NCBI RefSeq assembly: GCF_032452875.1
Contig: NC_083868.1
Span: forward strand, 119,610,312-119,674,311
From: Bos javanicus
Lineage: Eukaryota > Chordata > Mammalia > Artiodactyla > Bovidae
Direction: 5' to 3'
DNA: 64,000 nt
A program made the translations under genes and the position numbers. The notes under the pieces are model-generated. The model was not told the origin of the DNA. It saw only the letters and a program-made list of their open reading frames with translations, and did no database searches. Below, piece by piece: positions 23,219 to 33,639 of this stretch (positions are counted from its first letter, which is position 1; each line of letters starts with the position of its first letter).

Positions 23219-23980
23219 TGAAAGGTTGTTGTTGAATCACGCGAATACACCAGGATTCTTGGCCCCCGGAGGAGAAGAATTCAATCCGGGGCCAGAGACG
23301 AGGCTTGATCGCTCAGAGCTTTTGTGTAATAAAGTTTTATTGAAGTATAAAGGAGATAGAGAAAGCTTCTGACATAGGCATCAGAAGGGGGCAGAAAGAG
23401 TACCCCCCTGCTAGTCTTTAGCTGGATGTTATATAGTCACTAGCAGTCTGTTAATGAAAGAAAGGAATGTCTTAAAATTCAGAATGGCACCAGGCCCCTC
23501 ACCCATAAAATGCATTTTGGGATAATCTTGGCACCAAATGGTTTATCCTGGGCCATAAAATGATTAACTTGAATCTTGAAGAAGGGCAGACCACCATACA
23601 AATAGTTTCATTTACATAGATTAGGGGAACAATATCCATACTGGTTTGTCAAGTAGGTTCTGGGCCAAGAGGCGGAACCGACTTGGAGACAGAGTTTGGG
23701 GTAAAGGCATAGTACATTAGCATAGCTTAAGACAAACATTTCCATAAGAAAAAGGCATTGGTTATCTCTAGACTCGAGAATAGCTAACTTCAGGCGAAGC
23801 CGGGTGTCATTATGGCAACACAATATTTTAAGAGAAACCTCCCTTTAAATTTGTATAGAGAAGGAAAAAATATTGCTAGTTTGTTTCCTCCTGCCGCTTA
23901 AGAGAGATAAAAATGTCTGACACTTGCAGGCTATTTCCTCTATTTGGAGACCCCTGGCCTTCCTGCCTGTTACCCTCTCA
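23219..23980 (+). mobile_element. Solo LTR, BTLTR1-like, 762 bp
   Basis: LTR of an endogenous retrovirus with no internal region, so a product of LTR-LTR recombination. It begins TGAAAGGTTG and ends CTCTCA, and is flanked by ACAT at 23215-23218 and 23981-23984. A polyadenylation signal AATAAA lies at 23328-23333. The first 200 bp match the second LTR at 49624 closely; the middle does not, so the two are different subfamilies. The BTLTR1 name is by memory of consensus. Confidence 0.85.
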
Positions 23981-23994
23981 ACATCTTTCTCAAA

Positions 23995-24165
23995 AATTAG
24001 ATATATAGTTGACTCTTGAACAGTATGCATTTTAATTGAATGGGTCTGCCTATATATGATTTTTTTTCAGTAAATATGTACTATAGTACTACATGATCTG
24101 AGGTTGGTTAAATTCACAGATGTGGAACCACAGATATGGAGGGCTGACTGTAAAGTATATGCAGA
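23995..24165 (+). mobile_element. Possible DNA-transposon end
   Basis: AGTTGACTCTTGAACA near 24009 resembles a terminal repeat common in old mammalian DNA elements. It is followed by a CAGATGTGGAACCACAGATATGGAGGGC block. The right end is lost at the BovB boundary. Family not assigned. Confidence 0.35.
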
Positions 24166-24181
24166 TTTTCAATTGCTAGGG

Positions 24182-25052
24182 GTTTGAGTACATCATGAGA
24201 AACGCTGGGCTGGAAGAAGCATAAGCTGGAATCAAGATTGCCGGGAGAAATATCAATAACCTCAGATATGCAGATGACACCACCCTTATGGCAGAAAGTG
24301 AAGAAAAACTAAAAAGCCTCTTGATGAAAGGGAAAGAGGAGAATGAAAATGTTGGCTTAAAGCTCAACATTCAGAAAACGAAGGTCATGGCATCTGGTCC
24401 CATCACTTCATGGGAAATAGATGGGGACAGTGTCAGACTTTATTTTTTTGGGTTCCAAAATCACTACAGATGGTGACTGCAGCCATGAAATTAAAAGATG
24501 CTTACTCCTTGGAAGGAAAGTTATGACCAACCTAGATAGCATATTGAAAAGCAGAGACATTACTTTGCCAACAAAGGTCCATCTAGTCAAGGCTATGGTT
24601 TTTCCAGTGGTCATGTGTGGATGTGAGAGTTGGACTGTGAAGAAAGCTGAGCACTGAAGAACTGCTGCTTTTGAACTGTGGTGTTGGAGAAGACTCTTGA
24701 GAGTCCCTTGGACTGCAAGGAGATCCAACCAGTCCATTCTAAAGGAGATCAGCCCTGGGTGTTCTTTGGAAGGACTGATGCTAAAGCTGGAACTCCAGTA
24801 CTTTGGCCACCTCAAGCGAAGTGTTGACTCATTGGAAAAGACTCTGATGCTGGGAGGAATTGGGGGCAGGAGGAAGAGGGGACGACAGAGGATAAGATGG
24901 CTGGATGGCATCACCAACTCAATGGACGTGAGTTTGAGTGGACTCCCGGAGATGGTAATGGACAGGGAGGCCTGGCGTGCTGCTATTCATGGGGCTGTAA
25001 AGAGTCGAACACAACTGAGCAACTGAACTGAAGTGAACTGAACTGAACTGAG
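24182..25052 (+). mobile_element. BovB LINE 3' part
   Basis: Starts just before the catalytic box (RYADD) and extends to a GAACT-repeat tail. The frame is broken at several points, for example a premature stop after KKAEH at about 24655, but individual blocks are near the family consensus (frame 24697-25026 ends naturally). It retains the YADD residues but lacks endonuclease and the N-terminal RT part. Confidence 0.94.
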
Positions 25053-25119
25053 GGGACTGAGTTCCCTAATCCTCTCATTGTACAGCTTGAAGGTCTTTTT
25101 CAATGTGAATAGGTGCATT

Positions 25120-25690
25120 TTACAGCTGTGTATTTTCCTTTAACTACTGCTTTGGCTGCTTTCCACACGTTTTAATTAGCTGTATTTTCATTGCTTATTT
25201 TGAATTTCTCAATGCAATTTATTTCTTAATTCAAAATTAAATGTGTCCTGCTTATTTTCCAAACATTTTAGTAACATTTTAGTTCTCTTTTTTTGTTAAT
25301 TTAATTCTACTATAGTCACAGAATATGCTGTATATAATCTCAATCCTTTGAAATTTGTTGAAAAATTCAATAAAGTTTGCTTTATGACTCAAAGAATTGT
25401 TTACTTTAGTGATTATTTTGTGTGCATTGAAAAGAATGTGTATTTTCCCATTTTGATATGCATGTTAATAAAAATATATTCCTACTGAGTGTTGTTGCCT
25501 CTTTATGACAGTTTTGTATGTTTTTTAATTGAAGTATAGTTTATTTATAATATTAAATTAGTTTTAGGAATAGCACATAATGATTCAATATTTTATAGAT
25601 TATATCCCTTTTAAAGTTATTACAAAACAATAACTATGTTTTCTTGTACCATACAATATATACTATTGCTATGACCATAATTTTATAACA
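25120..25690 (-). mobile_element. L1 fragments, antisense
   Basis: Complement of L1 ORF2 from about 25120 to 25505: ACTGCTTTGGCTGCTTTCC, then CATTGAAAAGAATGTGTATT in expected reverse order. From about 25515 there follows a complement of an L1 3' end with AATTGAAGTATAGTTTATTTA. The two may be separate insertions. Confidence 0.65.
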
Positions 25691-25814
25691 TCATTGATTT
25701 ATAAACTTTCTTCAGTCAGTAGCACAGAGATTTTAAACACTTATATTTGAAAAAAGCAAAATGCACCTGAACAAAAGTAAACATATCAATATCTAATTAC
25801 ATACACATCTGCAG

Positions 25815-26140
25815 ACATCCTGGAGTGTGAAGTCAAGTGGGCCTTAGGAGGCATCACTAGGAACAAAGCTAGTGGAGGCGATGGAATTCCAGCTGAGCTA
25901 TTTCAAATCCTAAAAGATGATGCTGTGAAAGTGCTGCGCTCAATATGCCAGCAAATTTGGAAAGCTCAGCAGTGGCCACAGGACTGGAAAAGGTCAGGTT
26001 TCATTCCAATCCCAAAGACGGCAATGCCAAAGACTGTTCAAACTACTGCACAATTGTGATCATTTCACACGCTAGTGTGTAATGCTCAAAATTCTCCAAG
26101 CCAGGCTTCAAAAACCGAGAACTTCTAGATGTTCAAGCTA
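25815..26140 (+). mobile_element. BovB internal fragment
   Basis: Only the stretch upstream of the catalytic RT core is present: ATCCTGGAGTGTGAAGTCAAG, GCCAGCAAATTTGGAAAG and CCACAGGACTGGAAAAGG. Both the 5' and the 3' parts are missing, so a later deletion or other event removed its end. Confidence 0.92.
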
Positions 26141-26479
26141 GGATGGTGGCCAAACGTGTGGAAGAGGGACGTTATAACTCTTGCACTGAGGTTTAGACAG
26201 ACTCCACATAGCGTCCTTGTGTACTGCACGTATGGGACATGCCAGGTCATATGATCCAAGCAGCAAGGCAATTAAACCTACTACAAAACATTTCCTTGGC
26301 TCTCAACCTCACTCAAAACTAGCAATATTCTTAGTCAGTCAACAGTTGGAGCAGTATAACCAAATATTTCTAACAATATAACCAAAGTGCTATGTGTTAT
26401 CTTTAAAATCTAAAGGGACCTACCAAATACTATATTTCTTTATTAGTGATAGGAAATGCAAAGTGTAACTTAGCCTTTG
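26141..26479. other. No supported feature
   Basis: About 340 bp of unassigned sequence between a BovB fragment and ERVL remains. Confidence 0.5.
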
Positions 26480-27590
26480 TTTTTCAGGATATATCTCAGC
26501 ATGACCCAGATCACTTGATTCCTAAAACTTTATTCAAAAGAGAAGGCCCTAGAATCTTTAGTGGATATTCTCCCATATTCTGACACACATTCAGATAACT
26601 TATAACTTCCTGGTCACCAGATCTGATTAATTTGATGTCAGAAATATACCGGACAGGTATGAAGTCTGTGGAATGTTCAGATGATCAAGATCATTTCAGA
26701 CTATATTGTAATCAGGAAAACTAACACAGTTCAGTGACTAGGTTGAAAATATGTACTGCTGTCCATTGGATATGAGTGTGAACTGCTTCTAAAACAGGAT
26801 TTTTTCTTGGGGACCAAAAGCATGTGTGTAGGGGATGGATAGATACAAGCCCAGTGACAAGAGTATGTGATTTGTGCAGTGAAGAACTGAACTCAGCAGC
26901 TGCAAGTGGGGCTACCACTAGACTAAGTTTGCAATAGTCCACTACCATCTGCCTTAAAAGAATTGGATCAGATTTTTTTCATGGACTCTGCAGGCTCATT
27001 AAATGGAAATATGATTAGGATCACTATCACTGCAGCCTTGAAGTCACTGAGGTTGGTACTTATCTCTGTCCTTCTACTCAGCATGAATTTACGATTGCTT
27101 TCGATACACTTCTTTGGTTTGGGGTGAGACACAGTTGACCTTTCCTGTAATTATGATTCTTATTCCACAGGTGACAAAACCAATGCAAGAGAGTTTTTTT
27201 TTTTTTTCTAACTGCTAAGTATATCTGTCTCAATTAGGTACTCAGGTAATGAGGACATGGACATAGCCTAATGTCATAGACCCATATTGGGTGCATTATG
27301 AAACAGAATTGGGTCTTTATCACTAGTCTTTTCTACTTCCTCATTCTAACAAGGTTGCCATGATAGCATTTTGGATCCACTGGTGTCAGTTCAGAACTTG
27401 TTTTCAACAACTGTTTAAAAATCTAGATATTTCCCTTTCCTCAATGTTCAATTGCTTTGGTACATGTCCATAAAAATCCAGCATTGAGGAGCCTTGCTGT
27501 GTCTTACATAGAGAACTGACCTTCTCTTCAAATGATGGGCTCTGGGTCAGAGAACTGGCTCAGGTCTGGAAACTGAGCAACTGATCATGA
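26480..27590 (-). pseudogene. Antisense ERVL pol remnant
   Basis: Decayed internal region of an ERVL-type endogenous retrovirus, read on the minus strand. Recognisable complement blocks are GGCCCTAGAATCTTTAGTGG near 26547, GATCTGATTAATTTGATGTC near 26620, and the GCAATAGTCCACTACCATCTGCC region near 26932 from the reverse-transcriptase part. Stops and indels occur in all frames. No flanking LTR pair is visible. Identification rests on recalled consensus. Confidence 0.65.
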
Positions 27591-27604
27591 TATTCCTATT
27601 GCAG

Positions 27605-27910
27605 CATATTGTTCATCTATATTAGGTATCTATTATTATGTAACAAATTACCCAATAAACTGGTGGCTTAAAACAATAAACATTTATTATCTCACAGTTA
27701 CTGTGGGTCAGGAATCTGGGAGCAACTTAGATGGGTAGTTCCAATTCATTATGTCTCATGATGTTTCACATAAGATATTGGCCAGAGATTCAGAAATCCA
27801 GGGGCTCAACTGGGACCAATTGATCCACTTCTAATTTTACTCACGTGATTGGTGGCAGCCCTCAGTTCCTCACTGGCTATTCACAGCATCATTTTGCAGC
27901 ACATCCACCT
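27605..27910 (+). mobile_element. Old mammalian interspersed repeat, family unassigned
   Basis: TGTAACAAATTACCC, GGTGGCTTAAAACAATAAAC and CTCACAGTTACTGTGGGTCAG form a block order seen in many mammalian genomes. I cannot name the family with confidence. Confidence 0.5.
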
Positions 27911-29109
27911 CAGGTATAGGCTTTGCATGATTTTGAGGGGAGGGAAAGCTGTTTTTCTCTAGGAAGAGGAATTTCTCTGGCTGCTAGAACATTTTTGTTT
28001 GTTTGTTTGTTTGTTCTTTTACTGAGTTACAGGATCCACCTCAAAAATCATTCAGCAACAACCCAATCTCAGGTCACAGGATCCCAGTCCTACTTACTTG
28101 CTTTCTAACTTTACATAGGCAGATGGCATACTGGAATTCACCTTAGTTTGTAACTTTGTTACTGTTACAATCACTAATCTTAAGAACAGTCTGGTTACAG
28201 CTATAGGAGATGTGATACCCTGAATTAACTGACTGATCTAAATTTGTCAATTTCTTTCTTCAAGACTCTGATGGCACTTAACAACAACTAATCACCTCCA
28301 TTGTCCCTTATCACTTTGCCCCATCTGACTTAAAATGCTAAAGATATTGCACAAACCAATGTACCTTCTTTCTCCTATACCCAATCTTAATTCACTACAC
28401 AGGAGCAATTTAGTAATTGTGACGTTTTAATATGCCAGGGTTTAACACTATCTTTTATTATCAACAATATGTTCCTTTATGCCATGTGGCTGGTAAATAT
28501 TTAATGCCAAATTCCCATTCTAAGAATCTGCTTCCTTGAACCACTTCTGGAACAGAACAGTTTGAATTTTGCTATAATGAGATTTTGTAACAAGGCAGTG
28601 TGAATAGTTTATTTTGAGGTTGACCCCAGAAAACCACAAACAGGGACAAGGAAAATAAGAGTGGGGAAGAAGGGCAATAAGTAGTATTTATTACCAACTC
28701 AGTTACCACCACAGGAGCCACTAGAGCTTAATCGCATTGGAGAACTCTGATATCCAATGAACAACAAAGGACTCTTGTGTTACTACACCCAGTGGGCAAG
28801 AAAACTGTGAGTATTCATGCAACAAGTCCCATCAATCATAAATTAAGGGGTGTTTCTAGGAACATCCTTGGAATTAAATCTAAAATTATCTGGCCTGATT
28901 GGCATGTGAGCATAGGAGTCCCCAGAAGTCAGTGAAAGCCATCAGGCAGTTGGAAGTTAGGTTGTAATGTACTATAATAAGATACACTGGGAAAAAGGGC
29001 AAGGTTCTAAAATGTGTGCTACTCATTTGTACTTAAAAACAAAACAAAACACTTTGCATATACTAGAGGTATATATTTCAAATAGCTTAAAAATATGTTT
29101 AAAGATGCA
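27911..29109. other. No supported feature apart from a (TTTG)n run
   Basis: About 1.2 kb. A (TTTG)n short tandem repeat lies at about 27993-28015. The rest may include further decayed ERVL sequence, but I cannot show this. Confidence 0.45.
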
Positions 29110-31027
29110 GTTGTTGTTCAGTCACTCAGTCATGTCCGACTCTTTGTGACCCCATGACTACAGCACGCCAGACTTCCCTGTGTATCACTATCTCCCAAAG
29201 TTAGCTCAAACTCATGTCCACTGAGTTGGTGATGCCATCCAATCATCGCGTCTTCTGTCGTCCCCTTCTTCTGCCTTCAATCTTTCCCAGCAACAGGGTA
29301 TTTTCCAATGAGTCAGCTCTTTGCATCAGGTGGCCAGAGTACTGGACCTTCACTTTATCTTCAGCCCTTCCAGTGAATATTCAGGACTGATTTATTTTAG
29401 CATTGACTGGGTTGATCCCCTTGCAGTCCAAGGGGCGCTCAAGAGTCCTCTCCAATACCATAGTTCAAACGCATCAATTTTTAGTGCTCAGCCTTCTTTG
29501 TGGCCCAACTCTCACATCCATACATGACCACAGGAAAAACCACAGCTTTGACTCTACGGATCTTTGTAGGCAAAGTAACTCCTCTGCTTTTTAACATGCT
29601 GTCTAGGTTGGTCATAGCTTTTCTTCCAAGAAGCAAGCGTCTTTTAATTTCATTGCTACAATCACCATCTGCAGTGATTTTGGAGCCCCCCAAAATAAAG
29701 TCTTTCAAGATTTCCATTGTTTCCCCATCTATTCCCCATGAAATGATAGAACCAGATGCCATGGTCTTAGTTTACTGAGTGTTGAGCTTTAAGCCAGCTT
29801 TTTCACTCTCCTCTTTCACTTTCATCAAGAGACTCTTTAGTTCCTCTTTACTTTCTGCCATAAGGGTGGTGTCATCTGCATATCTGAGGTTATTGATATT
29901 TCTCCCGGAAATCTTGATTATAGCTTATTCATCATTCAGTTTGCTGGCATTTCTCATGATGTACTCTTCATATAAGTTAAATAAGCAAGGTGACAATATA
30001 CAGCCTTGACATATTTCTTTCCCAATTTGGAAATAGCATGTTGTTCCATGTCCGGTTGTAACTGTTAATTCTTGACCTACACACAGATTTCTCAGAAGGC
30101 AGGTAAGGTGGTCTGGTATTCCTATCTGTTGAAGAATTTATCAGTTTCTTGTGATCCACAAAGTCAGAGGCTTCAGTGTAGTTAGTAAAGCACATGTTTT
30201 TTCTGGAATTCTCTTGCTTTTTCTATGATCCAACAGATGTTGGCCATTTGGTCCCTGCTTCCTCTGCCTTTTCTAAATGCAGCTTAAAAATCTGCAAGTT
30301 CTTGGTTCACATACAGTTGAAGCTGTGCTTGGAGAATTTTGAGCATTACTTTGCTAGCGTGTGAGATGAATATAATTGTGTTGTAGTTTGAACATTCTTT
30401 GGCATTGCCTTTCTTTGGAATTGGAATGAATACTGACCTTTTCCAATCCTGTGGCCACTGCTGAGCTTTCCATATCTGCTGGCATAGTGAGTGCAGCACT
30501 TTCACAGCATCATCTTTCAGGATTTGAACTAGCTCAACTGGAATTCCATCACCTCCACTAGCTTTGTTCCTAGTGATGCTTCCTAAGGCCCACTTGACTT
30601 TCCTCTCCAGGATGTCTGGCTCTAGGTGAGTGATCACACCATCATGGTTATCTGGGTCATTAATATCTTTTTTGTATAGTTCTTCTGTATTCTTGCCATC
30701 TCTTCTTAATATCTTCTGCTTCTGTTAATTCCATACCATTTCTGTCCTTTATTGTGCCCATTTTTGCATGAAATATTTTCTTGGTATCTCTAATTTTCTT
30801 GAAGAGACTTCAAGTCTTTCCCATCCTATTGTTTTGCTGTATTTCTTTGCATTGATCACTTAGGAAGGCTTTCTTAGCTCTCCTTGCTATTCTCTGGAAC
30901 TCTGCATTCAGATGGGTATGTCTTTCCTTTTCTCTTTTGCGTTTCACTTCTCTTCTTTTCTCAGCTATGTGTAAGGCCTCCTCAGACAACCATTTTGCCT
31001 TTTTGCATTTCTTCTTCTTGAGGATGG
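29110..31027 (-). mobile_element. BovB LINE, 1.9 kb, antisense
   Basis: Runs, read on the minus strand, from the region after the endonuclease (complement of the KKKKCKK-type block near 31000) through reverse transcriptase to the 3' end at 29110. A 117-codon open piece (30284-30637) covers the segment with QQWPQDWKRSVFIPIPKKG. A second (29481-29762) covers the post-RT region. Many indels separate them. It lacks the endonuclease. A Bov-tA tail scrap (31028-31075) abuts its 5' end. Confidence 0.93.
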
Positions 31028-31075
31028 ACTACAGTCTATGGGGTCACAGAAAGTAAAACATGTCTGAGCATGCAC
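31028..31075 (+). mobile_element. Bov-tA tail scrap
   Basis: ACTACAGTCTATGGGGTCAC followed by a degraded tail, then a CA/CATG-rich run to about 31110. Confidence 0.6.
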
Positions 31076-31104
31076 ATATGCATGCACGCATGCACATACA
31101 CACA

Positions 31105-31165
31105 CACAGATATATTGTACAACACAGGGTATGTAACCAATATTGTATAATTACTTTATTTTTTT
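31105..31165 (+). mobile_element. Older L1 3' end, left part
   Basis: TATTGTACAACACAGGGTATG and CCAATATTGTATAATTAC match an L1 3' untranslated region that resumes after the younger antisense L1. Confidence 0.6.
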
Positions 31166-31880
31166 TAAATTTTATTTTACTTTTAAACTTTACAATATTG
31201 TATTAGTTTTGCCAAATATCGAAATGAATCCACCACAGGTATACCTGTGTTCCCCATCCTGAACCTTCCTCCCTCCTCCCTCCCCATACCCTCCCAGTGC
31301 ACCAGCCCCAAGCATCCAGTATCGTGTATCGAACCTGGACTGGTGACTCGTTTCATACATGATATTATACATGTTTCAATGCCATTCTCCCAAATCTCCC
31401 CACCCTCTCCCTCTCCCAGAGTCCATAAGACTGATCTATACATCAGTGTCTCTTTTGCTGTCTCGTACACAGGGTTATTGTTACCATCTTTCTAAATTCC
31501 GTATATATGCGTTAGTATACTGTATTGGTGTTTTTCTTTCTGGCTTACTTCAATCTGTATAATAGGTTCCAGTTTCATCCATCTCATTAGAACTGATTCA
31601 AATGTATTCTTTTTAATGGCTGAGTAATACTCCATTGTGTATATGTACCACAGCTTTCTTATCCATTCATCTGCTGATGAAATCTAGCTTGCTTCCATGT
31701 CCTGGCTATTATAAACAGTGCTGCAATGAACATTGGGGTACACATGTCTCTTTCCCTTCTGGTTTCCTCAGTGTGTATGCCCAGCCGTGGGATTGCTGGA
31801 TCATAAGGCAGTTCTATTTCCAGTTTTTTAAGGAATCTCCACACTGTTCTCCATAGTGGCTGTACTAGTTTGCATTCAAA
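31155..31880 (-). mobile_element. L1 3' end, ruminant type (L1_BT-like), antisense
   Basis: Well-preserved 5'-truncated L1. At the left lies the complement of the A-tail and the TTTACAATATTGTATTAG block. Then come a pyrimidine-rich 3' UTR with GTGCACCAGCCCCAAGCATCC, and at the right the complement of the ORF2 end (ATGGCTGAGTAATACTCCA near 31616; TCCACACTGTTCTCCATAG near 31837). Confidence 0.9.
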
Positions 31881-31965
31881 ATTTTGAATCACGATGTTAT
31901 ACTCCTTATGAATGTGATATTGTACATAAACTATACCTCAATTTTAAAAAAGCTTTAAAATCACT
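31875..31965 (+). mobile_element. Older L1 3' end, right part
   Basis: TTTTGAATCACGATGTTATAC and AAACTATACCTCAATTTTAAAAAA continue the L1 seen at 31105 and end in its A-tail. Confidence 0.6.
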
Positions 31966-32109
31966 TTATTTGAAAAATGTCTTGTATTTTCTCTTGGTTT
32001 TGAGCTTTACCTGATCAATATGAACACAATGATCAATCAGAGCAGGCAGTCTAAAGATCCTGGGATCAATTTCCCATGTGGGTTTGTTGTTCTTTTATTC
32101 ACCATACCA

Positions 32110-32852
32110 CCAAGCAATTCTCAGACAACAGCTGGGTATCCCTCAATTTAACTCAGTTCTGACACCATCTAACCTGAGATAGTGTCAGATTCTGCAGGTT
32201 GAGTGCTCAGTCCTACAAGACTCTCCTTCCCCCATGACGCACATACATGACAGAGGTCCAGGTTATTTCTTGAACTTCTGACTTACTGGCTATTAACCAA
32301 AGGTTCCTGTGACCACTCCTCAGGTTTGATCAATTTGCCCGAGCAGCTCATAGAACTCAGAGAAACATTCTGTATACTAGATTACTGGTTTATTATATAA
32401 GGATATAACTCAGGAACAGCCAGATGGAAAAGATACATAGGTCAAGGTATGAAGAAAGGATATGGAGCTTCCAAGTCCTCTCCACTCTCTCTACATCTCC
32501 AACATTCATCAGAAGCTCTCTGAATCTTGTTTTGGGGGCTTTTATGGAGGCTTCATTATGCAGACATGATTGTTTAAATCATTGGCCATTGACAATTAAC
32601 TGAACCCCCAATCCCTCTGCTTTCCCCAGTGGTCAGAGTGGCAGAACTTGAAGTTCCAACCATCTTCTAATCAGTGATTGGCTTTCCTCGCAAGCAGCTT
32701 CCTAAATGGGGTTTCAAAGTTGACTCATTAACACAACAAAAGACACTTTATAGCTCTCAACACTTAGGGAATCCAGGGGTTTTAGGAGCTCTATGCCAAA
32801 CAAAAACCAAATATGTATTTCTTATCATAAATCACAATATCATACACTTTCA
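32110..32852 (+). mobile_element. ERVL-type LTR (MER74/MER77-like group)
   Basis: Long block order typical of an old LTR: CAGCTGGGTATCCCTCAATTT, ACAGCCAGATGGAAAAGATAC, CTTCATTATGCAGACATGATTG, AAATCATTGGCCATTGACAATT, TAGGAGCTCTATGCCAAAC. The ends are decayed. The exact family is uncertain. Confidence 0.55.
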
Positions 32853-32944
32853 TTCCTTCTTTTGCAAGAGTTTTGCAATTTCCAAAAGTTACAGTGGCAT
32901 GGGGTAGTCACGTGAAGCAATGGAAAACATCAGTAGTCTAACCT

Positions 32945-33365
32945 GTGTAGTACAGGAAACTCTACTCAGTACTCTGTAATAGCCTTTAAGGAAAAAGAAT
33001 CTAAAAAAGAGTGGATATATATATGTATAACTGATTCACTTTGCTTTACAGCTGAAACTAGACAACATTTAAATCAGTTATTCAATTCAGTTCAGTTCAG
33101 TCTCCCAGTTGTGTCTGACTCTTTGCGACCCCATGGACTGCTGCACGCCAGTCTTCCCTGTCCATCACCAACTCCTGGAGCTTGCTCAAGCTCATGTTCA
33201 TTGAGTTGGTGATGCCATCCAACCATCTCATCCTCTGTTGTCCCCTTCTCCTCCTGCCTTCAATCTTCCCAGCATCAGGGTCTTTTCCAATGAGTCAGTT
33301 CTTTGCATCAAGTGGCCAAAGTATTGGAGCTTCAACTTATGCTTCAATTGAAAAGAAAAAAAAGT
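32945..33365 (+). mobile_element. L1 3' end split by a BovB tail
   Basis: Forward L1 3' terminus: CAGTACTCTGTAATAGCC, TATGTATAACTGATTCACTTTG, GAAACTAGACAACATTTAAATC. It breaks at about 33079 and resumes at about 33340 with CTTCAATTGAAAAG and its A-tail. Confidence 0.8.
33080..33340 (-). mobile_element. BovB LINE 3' end, antisense
   Basis: About 260 bp of BovB terminus with the GTTCAGTTCAG (complement of GAACT) tail at the left, inserted a few bases before the A-tail of the L1. Confidence 0.92.
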
Positions 33366-33449
33366 CAGCATTCCATCCCTTTGGACTACTGGGCCAGATG
33401 GCTGCTTGCTTCTATTTCAAGTAATCTTAGACTCTTAGGCTTTTTATAA

Positions 33450-33635
33450 CTAACACTTACTGAGTTTTCAATATGTTCTGGGCATGGCTCCAAGTGCTTT
33501 ACATATATTAGTACACTTAAATCTTCAGCAACCTTATGAAGTAACGTGAGGTATCTATGGGATAAAATGAAGATACTGAGGCCCAGAGATGTGAGTGCAT
33601 GTCCAGAACCCCAGAGTTTGGAAGTGGCAGAACTT
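33450..33635 (-). mobile_element. MIR SINE
   Basis: Complement of MIR: TAACACTTACTGAG, CCAAGTGCTTTACATATATTAG, AGATACTGAGGCCCAGAGATG. Confidence 0.85.
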
Positions 33636-33639
33636 TTTG

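Noticed and set aside
26721..26948. 75-codon minus-strand frame
   Set aside because: It is a surviving piece of the decayed ERVL pol region, not an independent gene.
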